The position numbers and the translations under genes were made by a program. A stretch of DNA of 64,000 nt from Massilia sp. ST3 (lineage in GTDB: Bacteria > Pseudomonadota > Gammaproteobacteria > Burkholderiales > Burkholderiaceae_D): the NCBI RefSeq assembly GCF_018119405.1, contig NZ_JAGPWC010000004.1, positions 1 to 64,000 of the forward strand, given 5' to 3'. The notes under the pieces are model-generated. The model saw nothing but the letters and a program-made list of their open reading frames with translations, was not told where the DNA came from and did no database searches. Numbering within the stretch: position 1 is the first letter of the stretch; the number at the start of each line of letters is the position of its first letter. Shown in pieces: positions 48,109 to 56,572 of the stretch.

Positions 48109-49043
48109 GGTGTTTCGATGGCGTTGTTCAGGTTGGCGGATTGCACCGGTTTGGCTGCGGGTGCGCGCAGGGCCCAGGCCACGCTGGCCAGGCAGACGAT
48201 CATGCCGAGGAATTCGACGGGGCCGGGACGGTAGTCTTCGAGCTGGATCGACAGCAGCACCGACAGCACCGGTGTGACCACGCCGATGTAGACCGCCTTC
48301 TGCGGCCCGATGCGGCTGATCAGGGTGAAGTAGGCGAAGAAGGCGATCACCGAGCCGAAGATCGACAGGTAGACGAGGCCCATCCAGTAGCTCGGCGCTT
48401 GCGGGATCACGAAGGCGTCGCCGTTGACGATGCACCAGACGGCGACCATGGAAGCGCCCCACAGCATGGACCAGGCCATGGACAGCGGCAGGTTGGCGCA
48501 CTGCTCCTTGACCTTGTTGACCACGATGCTGCCGGCCGAACTGGCGAGGGTGGCGGCCAGGGCCAGGATCACGCCGGCCAGAAACTCGCCGCCGCCGCCG
48601 GATTGCAGGTCGCGCCAGGCGTCGCCGATCGAGCGGTAGAACAGCAAGGCCACGCCGCCGGTCGCGGCCAGGCCGCAAGCCAGGGTGCGGCGGCTGATGC
48701 CGGTCCCGAAGAAAATGCGGCTCCACATCGGCGTCCAGAACACCATCAGCGCGAACATCACGGCCACCAGGCCGGACACCACGTGCAGCTCGGACTCATA
48801 GGTGCAGACATAGGAGATGCCGAAGGTCAGGAAGCCTTGCAGCGCCATCCAACCCTGGGTGCGCCAGGGCAGCAGCAGGCGGTCGCGGCGCACCAGGCAG
48901 ATGGCGAACAGCGCGGCGGCGGCGAGGAAGAAGCGGTAGGCGACCGAGACGGAAGGGGCCACGTGCCCCAGCTGCAAGGTGATGGCCCAGAAGGTGGAGC
49001 CCCAGATCAGGCAGGCGACGGTGAAGAGGACGGAAGAAGGCAT
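48105..49043 (-). CDS. EamA/DMT family exporter
   Basis: 312 residues with ten predicted membrane helices in two EamA repeats; it begins VLFTVACLIWGSTFWAI and has the second repeat around GVILALAATLASSAGSIVVNK. Members export small metabolites or amino acids. It is coupled to the acetyltransferase behind it, so an export-plus-acetylation detoxification pair is possible. Confidence 0.88.
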   Translation of the reverse strand: MPSSVLFTVACLIWGSTFWAITLQLGHVAPSVSVAYRFFLAAAALFAICLVRRDRLLLPWRTQGWMALQGFLTFGISYVCTYESELHVVSGLVAVMFALMVFWTPMWSRIFFGTGISRRTLACGLAATGGVALLFYRSIGDAWRDLQSGGGGEFLAGVILALAATLASSAGSIVVNKVKEQCANLPLSMAWSMLWGASMVAVWCIVNGDAFVIPQAPSYWMGLVYLSIFGSVIAFFAYFTLISRIGPQKAVYIGVVTPVLSVLLSIQLEDYRPGPVEFLGMIVCLASVAWALRAPAAKPVQSANLNNAIETP

Positions 49044-49093
49044 CGCGGAAGTATACGTGGTCCGCGAGTTTCACGCATGCATCGTGTATGACC

Positions 49094-49206
49094 GTAGGGT
49101 TGGCGGCTTCGCCGCCGACGCGTCGATTGTTGGCGGTTTCGAATTCGCGCCGGGGTTTGTCCAGCGCTAACTACCGCCGCGTCGGCGGGAAACCCGCCGA
49201 CCTTAC
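49094..49206. repeat. Family B REP-like element
   Basis: GTAGGGTTGGCGGCTTCGCC at 49094 faces GGCGGGAAACCCGCCGACC ending near 49206. It is a slightly diverged copy of the elements at 16837 and 47200 and reaches the stop codon of the next minus-strand gene. Confidence 0.72.
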
Positions 49207-49652
49207 TAGTACGCGAGGTTCATGCGCCGATACAAAAAACTCAACACGAACAGCGGCCCAATCAACAGGAAACGCAAGTCGTCAAAAAACGACGGCTTCT
49301 TCCCCTCGATCTTGTGCCCGATGAACTGCCCGATCCAGGCCACGACGAAGATCGCGATCGACACCGGCAGCACCGTCATCTCGGGCAGCAGCGCCAGCAG
49401 ACCCAGCATGACCAGGCTCATCACCGCCATGCCGATCGCAAAGGGACGCGACAGCCTGAAATAATAGTTCGAGGCCGCGATCACGGCGCCCGTCGCCACG
49501 GCGAAGTGGATGGACCACAAGAGCCCCAAGAGGCTGAACACGATCAGCGGAATGCACACGAAATGGATCAGCTCATTGGTGTGGTCCTGGTGGCTCTCCG
49601 CGTACTTCGCCAGCAGGATGTCGATAGTGCGCGGCGCCGAGGCGTGTTCCAT
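49206..49652 (-). CDS. DUF962/Mpo1-like membrane protein
   Basis: 148 residues with about four helices. The N-terminus LLAKYAESHQDHTNELIHFVCIP carries the conserved His residues of the Mpo1/YGL010w family, and FIGHKIEGKKPSFFDDLRFLLIGP the second His pair. Yeast Mpo1 is a metal-dependent dioxygenase for 2-hydroxy fatty acids; the bacterial role is unproven. Single gene. Confidence 0.9.
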   Translation of the reverse strand: MEHASAPRTIDILLAKYAESHQDHTNELIHFVCIPLIVFSLLGLLWSIHFAVATGAVIAASNYYFRLSRPFAIGMAVMSLVMLGLLALLPEMTVLPVSIAIFVVAWIGQFIGHKIEGKKPSFFDDLRFLLIGPLFVLSFLYRRMNLAY

Positions 49653-49685
49653 GGTGGTCTCCGGTATAGGTGTTATGCGCCGATT

Positions 49686-50663
49686 CTACACCGACTGCCC
49701 CAGCCGGAAAGCGTCCGGCGGCAGCGGCGGCTGGGCCAGCGAGGTATCGGCCGGCTGCAGCCGCAGGTGCGGATTGCTGGCGAACAGCTCGGACACCCAT
49801 TCCACGAACACCCGCACCTTGGCCGACAGGTGGCGGTTCTGCGGATACACGACGTGGATCGGCAGCGGGTCGGAGCGCCAGTCCGGCAGCAGGCGCACCA
49901 CGCGGCCGGTGGCGAGGTGTTCGGTCAAGAGGTAATCGGCCATGAAGATGATGCCCAGCCCCGACAGCCCGGCCTCGATGTAGGCATTCGAATCGTTCAG
50001 CGCGATCACGCCCGGCAGCGCCAGCTCGATACGCTCGCCATGGCGCGTGAAGTCCCAGTTGTAGATCTTGCCGGTCTTGGTCGAAAAATAGTTCACGCAG
50101 CGGTGGCGCTCGAGGTCGCGCGGGTGCTCGGGCATGCCGTAGCGCTCGATGTAGGCCGGCGATGCGCAGGTCACGAAGTTGACCACGCCGACCCGGCGCG
50201 CGATCAGGCTGGTGTCGTACAGCTCACCGCCGCGCACGGCGCAATCGACCCCTTCCTCGACCAGGTCGACCGGGCGGTCGCTGCTGCCCAGTTCCATGGT
50301 GATGTCGGGATAGCGCTCGAAGAACGCGGGCAGGGCGGGCAGCAGGATCTCGGACGACAGGCCGGTGGGCGCGTCGACCCGCAGCCGGCCGCTCGGGCTG
50401 AGCCGGTGGCGCGAGAGCGATTCCTCGGCGTCGCGCACGTCCGACAGGATGCGCACGCAGCGTTCATAATAGGCGGCGCCGTCGGACGTCACCGTCACCT
50501 GGCGCGTGGTCCGGTGCAGCAGCTTGGCCGACAAGGCCGTCTCGAGCGACTGCACCAGGGTCGAGACGGTCGCCTTGGGTAGCTGCAGGGCGTCCGCCGC
50601 CTTGGTGAAGCTGCCGCAGTCGACCACCTGGATGAACACTTCCATCGCCTGTAACTTGTTCAT
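49686..50663 (-). CDS. LysR-type regulator divergent from the efflux operon (CeoR/BpeT position)
   Basis: 325 residues. The winged helix is MNKLQAMEVFIQVVDCGSFT, ADALQLPKATVSTLVQSLE, and a substrate-binding-like effector domain follows. GGAGG lies before ATG 50663. It faces the llpE/RND operon across 145 bases, the place of CeoR/BpeT in Burkholderia, so it likely activates the pump in response to an aromatic or antibiotic signal. The effector is not known here. Confidence 0.9.
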   Translation of the reverse strand: MNKLQAMEVFIQVVDCGSFTKAADALQLPKATVSTLVQSLETALSAKLLHRTTRQVTVTSDGAAYYERCVRILSDVRDAEESLSRHRLSPSGRLRVDAPTGLSSEILLPALPAFFERYPDITMELGSSDRPVDLVEEGVDCAVRGGELYDTSLIARRVGVVNFVTCASPAYIERYGMPEHPRDLERHRCVNYFSTKTGKIYNWDFTRHGERIELALPGVIALNDSNAYIEAGLSGLGIIFMADYLLTEHLATGRVVRLLPDWRSDPLPIHVVYPQNRHLSAKVRVFVEWVSELFASNPHLRLQPADTSLAQPPLPPDAFRLGQSV

Positions 50664-50808
50664 TTCCCGTCCTCCGAATGACAGAATCATGTCATTGTTC
50701 ATCAATCCGAACAATTAATTCGGCATTGCCATCTTTATCCGATTGTAGATGATGTCTATTATGTGTGCATCGCAACAAATAAATATGCAGTCACTTACGG
50801 AGCTGGTC

Positions 50809-51036
50809 ATGAGCATTCGGGACGGAATCTTCACCACGGTCGCAGTCGCTGTCAGCGCAGTCGCGCTGGCCGGCCTGCTGGGCACGGACGCCTACTCGCG
50901 CGCTGCCGGCGCCGAAGCCCGCGGCCTGCATGCCTTGACCATGCAGATGCAGATGGCCTGCGCCGCCGAATGCGAGGGCGAGCAAGCACGCATTGTTCAG
51001 CTGCGTGAATTGCGCAATCCGGAGGCAGCCCGATGA
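50809..51036 (+). CDS. Small single-pass membrane protein ahead of the llpE-like gene
   Basis: 75 residues: one hydrophobic segment (FTTVAVAVSAVALAGLLG, about 9-26) and a short polar tail with a CAAEC pair. ACGGAG precedes ATG 50809. Its stop overlaps the next start in ATGA, so it is the first gene of the operon. No family recognised; the membrane segment could also be a signal peptide. Confidence 0.65.
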   Translation: MSIRDGIFTTVAVAVSAVALAGLLGTDAYSRAAGAEARGLHALTMQMQMACAAECEGEQARIVQLRELRNPEAAR

Positions 51037-51878
51037 GCGCGGTGCCGGACAATCTCGCCCTCAGGGTGCGCGAGCTCGAAGTCGGCGGCGCCAGTGGCGC
51101 CCTCGGCGCGCGCCTCTACGTGGCGGGAGCGGCGCCCAAGCGCGACACCCTGGTGGTGTTCTTCCACGGCGGCGGCTTCATCGCCGACGACATGGAGGAT
51201 GCGGACGAATTCCTGCGCATGCTGGCCGAGAGCGACCACAAACCGCTGGTGCTGGCCTCGCGCTACACGCTCGCCACGGTCAGCCCCTTCCCGGCGGCGG
51301 TCGAGGATGCGCATGCGGTGCTGCTGTGGGCAAAGAAGAACAAGACCAAGCTCGGCTGGACCGGCAAGCACCTGGTGGTGTCCGGCATCGAGGCGGGCGC
51401 CAACCTGGCGGCGGTGTGCGGCCTGATGTCGCGCGACCGCGGCGGCCCGGCCCTGGCCGGCCAGCTCCTGATCATGCCGATGCTCGATCCCGGCCTGACC
51501 ACCTGCTCGATGCGCCAGATGACCCTGTGCCCGGACCGCGAAAAAGTGACCGCCGTCTGCGCCGAGGCCTATCGGGGTTACCTGCCGAACGCCGCCGACC
51601 GCGCCCATCCTTACGCGTCGCCGCTGCAGTCGAGCCGGCTGAAGAACCTGCCGCCGGCCCTGATCCTGTCGGCCGAGGACGACCCATTGCGCGACGAGGC
51701 CGAACAATACGGCGCCAAATTGATTAACGCAGGTGTGCGCACCACGGTGCGCCGCCTGCCTCCGGCTCAGCTGACCGACCCGAACGGACGCACCGAATGC
51801 GCGTGCAAGGTCCATGCGATGGGCGAGATCGGCATCTTCCTCTCGGGAATCGAGGGACAGGGAGGCGCGCCCGTCTAG
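51033..51878 (+). CDS. llpE: LlpE-like alpha/beta hydrolase with a replaced nucleophile
   Basis: 281 residues of the hormone-sensitive-lipase group: oxyanion HGGG (FFHGGGFIADD), SPFPAAVEDA, and the acid region AEDDPLRDEA. The nucleophile elbow, normally GDSAGG, reads GIEAGA, so Ser is replaced by Glu and normal esterase chemistry is unlikely. The order LysR, this gene, RND adaptor, pump, outer-membrane factor equals ceoR-llpE-ceoAB-opcM and bpeT-llpE-bpeEF-oprC, where LlpE is a lipase-like protein of unknown need. The symbol rests on that context. Confidence 0.82.
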   Translation: MSAVPDNLALRVRELEVGGASGALGARLYVAGAAPKRDTLVVFFHGGGFIADDMEDADEFLRMLAESDHKPLVLASRYTLATVSPFPAAVEDAHAVLLWAKKNKTKLGWTGKHLVVSGIEAGANLAAVCGLMSRDRGGPALAGQLLIMPMLDPGLTTCSMRQMTLCPDREKVTAVCAEAYRGYLPNAADRAHPYASPLQSSRLKNLPPALILSAEDDPLRDEAEQYGAKLINAGVRTTVRRLPPAQLTDPNGRTECACKVHAMGEIGIFLSGIEGQGGAPV

Positions 51879-52006
51879 CGCGTCACGTTCACCGGGCCGT
51901 CAGCCCGGATTCCAGGCTACAAGCGGATGCCTTACCGAGTGTCGGGCAGGGGCAGTGCTTTACCTGCGGTTTTCGCAGGCAATCAATTCATAGAAGGGAG
52001 TTCGCC

Positions 52007-52048
52007 ATGACTGACATGTGCATTTGCACCGCAAGGTGTCGACGCTAG
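52007..52048 (+). CDS. Short Cys/Arg-rich leader ORF before the RND pump
   Basis: Thirteen residues, MTDMCICTARCRR, with GAAGGGAG placed correctly before the ATG. It lies 137 bases before the adaptor gene in the 307-base gap after llpE. A 6-bp hairpin (CCTGCG with CGCAGG, 51963-51979) precedes it and a GCGGAA/TTCCGC hairpin follows near 52110-52140. The three Cys and three Arg codons and the position suggest translation-coupled attenuation; no function is proven and chance is possible. Confidence 0.45.
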   Translation: MTDMCICTARCRR

Positions 52049-52185
52049 CCAGCTAGCCGGCATCCCTTAGTTTCCGAATGACGTTCCAGCCGTGCCCGCG
52101 GGCGCGGAAGGGCCTCTTTTTGCCTGCGTTTCCGCAATGGCGGGGCGCGCAAGCATTTTTTTGCAATACATAAGAAAGGTTAATC

Positions 52186-53388
52186 ATGAATAGCCAACAA
52201 CAATGGACGGGCAAACTCCGCATGATGGCCGCCGCCCTGGCGGTGGCCGGCCTGGCCGGCGCCGCGCTCACGGGCTGCGCCGACGCCAACAGCAATGATG
52301 CTCCGGCGGCCCCTGCCGCGCCGCCGGTGTCGGCCGCGGTCGTGGTCGAGAAGCCGGTGCTGGAGACCCAGGAATTCTCGGGCCGCCTGGAAGCGATCGA
52401 CGTGGTCGAGATCCGCCCGCGGGTGTCGGGCTACATCACCGCCGTGAACTTCAAGCCGGGCGCCGAAGTCAAGAAGGGCGACCTGCTGTTCGTGATCGAT
52501 CCGCGCCCCTACCAGGCCGAAGCCGACCGCGCCGGCGCCGCCGCCGCCGCCGCCAAGGCGCGCGCCGACCTGGCGCGCCTGGAACTGCAGCGCGCCGAGC
52601 GCCTGCTGCTGGACAAAGCCATCGCCCAGCGCGAGTTCGACGAGCGCTCCGCCAGCCAGAAGGAACTGGACGCCAGCGCCCGCGCCGCCCAGGCCCAGTT
52701 CGAGGCGGCCAAGCTGAACGTGTCGTATACCCGCGTGCTGTCGCCGATCGACGGCCGCGTGTCGAAGGCCGAGATCACCCTCGGCAACCTGGTCGACGCC
52801 AGCGCCGTGCTGACCTCGGTCGTCTCGATGGACCGCATCTACGCCAGCTTCGACGGCGACGAGGACACCTACCTGCGCGTGAGCCGCCGCGCCCACGCCG
52901 GCCAGGCGGTCGACGTCAAGGTCGGCCTGGCCAACGAGGACGGCTTCCCGCACAGCGGCAAGCTGGAATTCGTCGACAACCGCCTCGACAGCGAGAGCGG
53001 CAGCGTGCGCATGCGCGCCACCCTGGCCAACGCCGACCGCCAGCTGGCGCCCGGCCTGTTCGCCCGCGTGCAGATCGCCGGCGGCGAGCCGCGCCCGCAG
53101 GTCCTGATCACCGACCGCGCCATCGGCACCGACCAGGACCGCAAGTTCGTGTTCGTGGTCGACAAGGAGAACAAGGCCGAGTACCGCGCCGTCAAGCTGG
53201 GACCGGCCATCGACGGCCTGCGCATCGTCCGTTCGGGCCTGAAGGCGGGCGAGAAGATCGTCGTCAATGGCCTGCAGCGCGTGCGTCCCGGCGCCCCGAT
53301 CGCGCCGCAAGTCGTCCCGATGACCGCCACCGCCAGCGGCATCAAGGACACCAAACTGGCCATGGCGGACGCCGGCGCCAAGGAGTAA
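52186..53388 (+). CDS. RND efflux periplasmic adaptor lipoprotein (CeoA/BpeE/MexE type)
   Basis: 400 residues. The lipobox ALTGC (about residues 27-31) anchors it in the inner membrane. The adaptor domains appear in order: barrel-sandwich half (EIRPRVSGYITAVNFKPGAEV), a hairpin (about 105-165), LSPIDGRVSKAEITLGNLV, and the membrane-proximal ITDRAIGTDQDRKFVFVV. It joins the RND pump to the outer-membrane channel. The pump gene follows after three bases. Confidence 0.95.
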   Translation: MNSQQQWTGKLRMMAAALAVAGLAGAALTGCADANSNDAPAAPAAPPVSAAVVVEKPVLETQEFSGRLEAIDVVEIRPRVSGYITAVNFKPGAEVKKGDLLFVIDPRPYQAEADRAGAAAAAAKARADLARLELQRAERLLLDKAIAQREFDERSASQKELDASARAAQAQFEAAKLNVSYTRVLSPIDGRVSKAEITLGNLVDASAVLTSVVSMDRIYASFDGDEDTYLRVSRRAHAGQAVDVKVGLANEDGFPHSGKLEFVDNRLDSESGSVRMRATLANADRQLAPGLFARVQIAGGEPRPQVLITDRAIGTDQDRKFVFVVDKENKAEYRAVKLGPAIDGLRIVRSGLKAGEKIVVNGLQRVRPGAPIAPQVVPMTATASGIKDTKLAMADAGAKE

Positions 53389-53391
53389 TCC

Positions 53392-56300
53392 ATGAACTTC
53401 CCTAAATTCTTTGTCGACAAGCCGATCTTCGCGGCGGTGCTGTCGGTGCTCATCTTCGTCGGCGGCCTGATCTCGATCTTCAAGCTGCCGGTGTCGGAGT
53501 ATCCGGAAGTGGTGCCGCCTTCGGTGGTGGTGCGCGCCCAGTATCCAGGCGCGAACCCGAAAGTGATCGCCGAAACCGTGGCCACGCCGCTGGAAGAGCA
53601 GATCAACGGCGTCGAGGACATGCTCTACATGTCCTCGCAAAACACCTCGGACGGCGCGCTGGCGCTGACCGTGACCTTCAAGATCGGCACCGATGTCGAG
53701 CAGGCCGAGACCGCGGTGCAGAACCGCGTGCAGCGCGCCCTGCCGCGCCTGCCGGAAGAAGTGCGCCAGATCGGCGTCACCACGGTCAAGGCTTCGCCAA
53801 ATTTGACCATGGTGGTCCACCTGAATTCGCCCAACGGCGCCTATGACGACCTGTACCTGCGCAACTACGCGGTGCTGAACGTCAAGGACCAGCTGGCCCG
53901 CATCAAGGGCATGGGCGAGGTGCAGATCTTCGGTTCGGGCGACTACGCGATGCGCGTCTGGCTCGACCCGCAAAAGGTCGCCGCCCGCAACCTGACCGCC
54001 GGCGACGTGGTCGCCGCGATCCGCGAGCAGAACGTGCAGGTCGCGGCCGGCGTGGTCGGCCAGGGCCCGGCCAAGGACGCCGACTTCCAGCTGACCCTGA
54101 ACACCCAGGGCCGCCTGCAGTCGACCGAGGACTTCGGTCAGATCGTCCTCAAGACCAACGCGGACGGCGGCACCACCCTGCTCAAGGACGTGGCGCGGAT
54201 CGAACTCGGTTCCAGCTCCTATGCGCTGCGCTCGCTGCTGAACAACAAGTCGGCGGTCGCGATCCCGATCTTCGCCGCTCCCGGCGCCAACGACCTGCAA
54301 CTGTCCGCCGATGTGCGCGCCAAGATGGAAGAACTGTCGAAGGACTTCCCGAAGGACGTCGCCTACAGCATCGTGTATGACCCGACCCAGTTCGTGCGCG
54401 AGTCGATCGATTCGGTCATCCACACCCTGCTGGAAGCCGTGGCCCTGGTGGCCCTGGTGGTGATCATCTTCCTGCAGACCTGGCGCGCCTCGGTGATTCC
54501 GCTGCTGGCGGTGCCGGTCTCGGTGGTGGGTACCTTCGCCGTGATGCTGGCCTTCGGTTTCTCGATCAACACCTTGTCGTTGTTCGGCCTGGTGCTGGCG
54601 ATCGGCATCGTGGTCGACGACGCCATCGTGGTGGTCGAAAACGTCGAGCGCAACATTGCCAATGGCCTGAGCCCGCGCGACGCCACCATCCAGGCGATGA
54701 AGGAAGTCAGCGGCCCGATCATCGCGATCGCCCTGGTGCTGTGCGCCGTGTTCGTGCCGATCGCCTTCGTGTCCGGCCTGACCGGCCAGTTCTACCGCCA
54801 GTTCGCCCTGACCATCGCGATTTCGACCGTGATCTCGGCCTTCGCCTCGCTGACCCTGGCGCCGGCCTTGTCCGCCACGCTGCTGCAGCCGCACAACGCG
54901 CCGAAGGACCGCCTGACGCGCATGATCGACGCCGTGTTCGGCCGCTTCTTCGCCGCCTTCAACCGCTTCTTCACCCGCTCGTCGCACCAGTACGAAGTGG
55001 GAGTAAAAGGCGTCCTGCGCCGCAAGGTCGCCGCCCTGGGCGTCTACCTGGCCCTGGCAGTGGCGGGCGTATTCATGTTCAAGGCGGTGCCGCCGGGCTT
55101 CGTGCCGCAGCAGGACAAGGCCTACCTGATCGGCTTCGCCCAGTTGCCGGACGCCGCTTCGCTCGACCGCACCGACGCCGTGATCCGCAAGATGTCGGCC
55201 ATCGCCAAGGAAATCCCCGGCGTGGAATCCTCGGTCGCCTTCCCGGGCCTGTCGATCAACGGCTTCACCAACGCGCCGAACGCCGGCATCGTGTTCACCA
55301 CCCTGGCGCCCTTCGACCAGCGCAAGGACAAGTCGATGAGCGCGGACGCCATCGCGGCCGAGATCAACAAGCGCATGGGCGCCGTCGAGGAGGCCTTCGT
55401 GCTGGTGCTGTCGCCGCCGCCGGTCAACGGCCTTGGCACCACCGGCGGCTTCAAGATGATGATCGAAGACCGCGGCAACCTCGGCTACGATGAACTGAAC
55501 AAGGCCATGCAGGCTCTGCAGGCGAAAGCCGCCCAGACGCCGGAACTGGCGGGCGTGTTCTCGAGCTTCCAGATCAACGTGCCGCAGCTGTTCGCCGACA
55601 TCGACCGCGTCAAGGCCAAGCAGCTGGGCGTGTCGCTGGCCGAGATCAACCAGGCCCTGCAGGTCAACCTGGGCTCGGTGTACGTGAACGACTTCAACCA
55701 GTTCGGCCGCACCTACCAGGTGCGGGTCCAGGCCGACGCGCAGTTCCGTTCGCACGCCGAGCAGATCGAACAGCTCAAGGTCCGCAATGCGCAAGGCGAG
55801 ATGATCCCGCTTTCCTCGCTCATGCGCATCAAGGACACCTATGGTCCGGACCGCGTGCAGCGCTACAACGGCTATGTCGCCGCCGAGCTGAATGGCGGCC
55901 CGGCGCCGGGCGTGTCCTCGGGCCAGGCCCAGGCCGCGATGGAGAAGATCGCCGCCGAGGTGCTGCCGAAGGGGATCAGTTACGAATGGACCGAGCTGAC
56001 CTACCAGGACATCCTGGCCGGTAACACCATGATCTACGTGTTCCCGTTGTGCGTGCTGCTGGTGTTCCTGGTGCTGGCCGCCCAGTACGAAAGCTGGACC
56101 CTGCCGCTGTCGGTGATCCTGATCGTGCCGATGTCGATCCTGTGCGCGCTGATCGGCGTGAAGCTGACCGGTGGCGACAACAACGTCTTCACCCAGATCG
56201 CCCTGTTCGTGCTGGTGGGGCTGGCCTCGAAGAACGCGATCCTGATCGTGGAGTTCGCCCGCGAGCTGGAAGACCACGGCCGCAGCGTCATCGACGCCGC

Positions 56301-56571
56301 GCTGGAAGCCTCCCGCCTGCGCCTGCGTCCGATCCTGATGACCTCGATCGCCTTCATCGCCGGCGTGATCCCGCTGGTGTTCTCGAGCGGCGCCGGCGCC
56401 GAGATGCGCCACGCGATCGGTATCGCCGTGTTCTCGGGCATGCTGGGCGTGACCTTCTTCGGCCTGTTCCTGACCCCGCTGTTCTATGTGCTGCTGCGCA
56501 TGCTGGCGAAACGTTTCGAAAAGCCTGCCCACGCTCATGTGGCGGTGCATGGCAAGGAAGGAGTGCATTAA
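53392..56571 (+). CDS. RND multidrug efflux transporter, HAE1 family (CeoB/BpeF/MexF type)
   Basis: 1059 residues with the 12-helix RND plan. It begins MNFPKFFVDKPIFAAVLSVL. The proton-relay region in helix 4 reads GIVVDDAIVVVENVERN (paired Asp). GGFKMMIEDRGNLGYDEL and the MexF-like pore-domain pattern place it near MexF/CeoB rather than AcrB. Proton-driven export of chloramphenicol, trimethoprim and fluoroquinolone-like drugs is known for close relatives; the substrates here are inferred. Confidence 0.96.
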   Translation: MNFPKFFVDKPIFAAVLSVLIFVGGLISIFKLPVSEYPEVVPPSVVVRAQYPGANPKVIAETVATPLEEQINGVEDMLYMSSQNTSDGALALTVTFKIGTDVEQAETAVQNRVQRALPRLPEEVRQIGVTTVKASPNLTMVVHLNSPNGAYDDLYLRNYAVLNVKDQLARIKGMGEVQIFGSGDYAMRVWLDPQKVAARNLTAGDVVAAIREQNVQVAAGVVGQGPAKDADFQLTLNTQGRLQSTEDFGQIVLKTNADGGTTLLKDVARIELGSSSYALRSLLNNKSAVAIPIFAAPGANDLQLSADVRAKMEELSKDFPKDVAYSIVYDPTQFVRESIDSVIHTLLEAVALVALVVIIFLQTWRASVIPLLAVPVSVVGTFAVMLAFGFSINTLSLFGLVLAIGIVVDDAIVVVENVERNIANGLSPRDATIQAMKEVSGPIIAIALVLCAVFVPIAFVSGLTGQFYRQFALTIAISTVISAFASLTLAPALSATLLQPHNAPKDRLTRMIDAVFGRFFAAFNRFFTRSSHQYEVGVKGVLRRKVAALGVYLALAVAGVFMFKAVPPGFVPQQDKAYLIGFAQLPDAASLDRTDAVIRKMSAIAKEIPGVESSVAFPGLSINGFTNAPNAGIVFTTLAPFDQRKDKSMSADAIAAEINKRMGAVEEAFVLVLSPPPVNGLGTTGGFKMMIEDRGNLGYDELNKAMQALQAKAAQTPELAGVFSSFQINVPQLFADIDRVKAKQLGVSLAEINQALQVNLGSVYVNDFNQFGRTYQVRVQADAQFRSHAEQIEQLKVRNAQGEMIPLSSLMRIKDTYGPDRVQRYNGYVAAELNGGPAPGVSSGQAQAAMEKIAAEVLPKGISYEWTELTYQDILAGNTMIYVFPLCVLLVFLVLAAQYESWTLPLSVILIVPMSILCALIGVKLTGGDNNVFTQIALFVLVGLASKNAILIVEFARELEDHGRSVIDAALEASRLRLRPILMTSIAFIAGVIPLVFSSGAGAEMRHAIGIAVFSGMLGVTFFGLFLTPLFYVLLRMLAKRFEKPAHAHVAVHGKEGVH

Positions 56572-56572
56572 G

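Noticed and set aside
16837-49206. CRISPR array
   Set aside because: The repeated units are scattered palindromic intergenic elements, not tandem repeats with spacers, and no cas gene is present.
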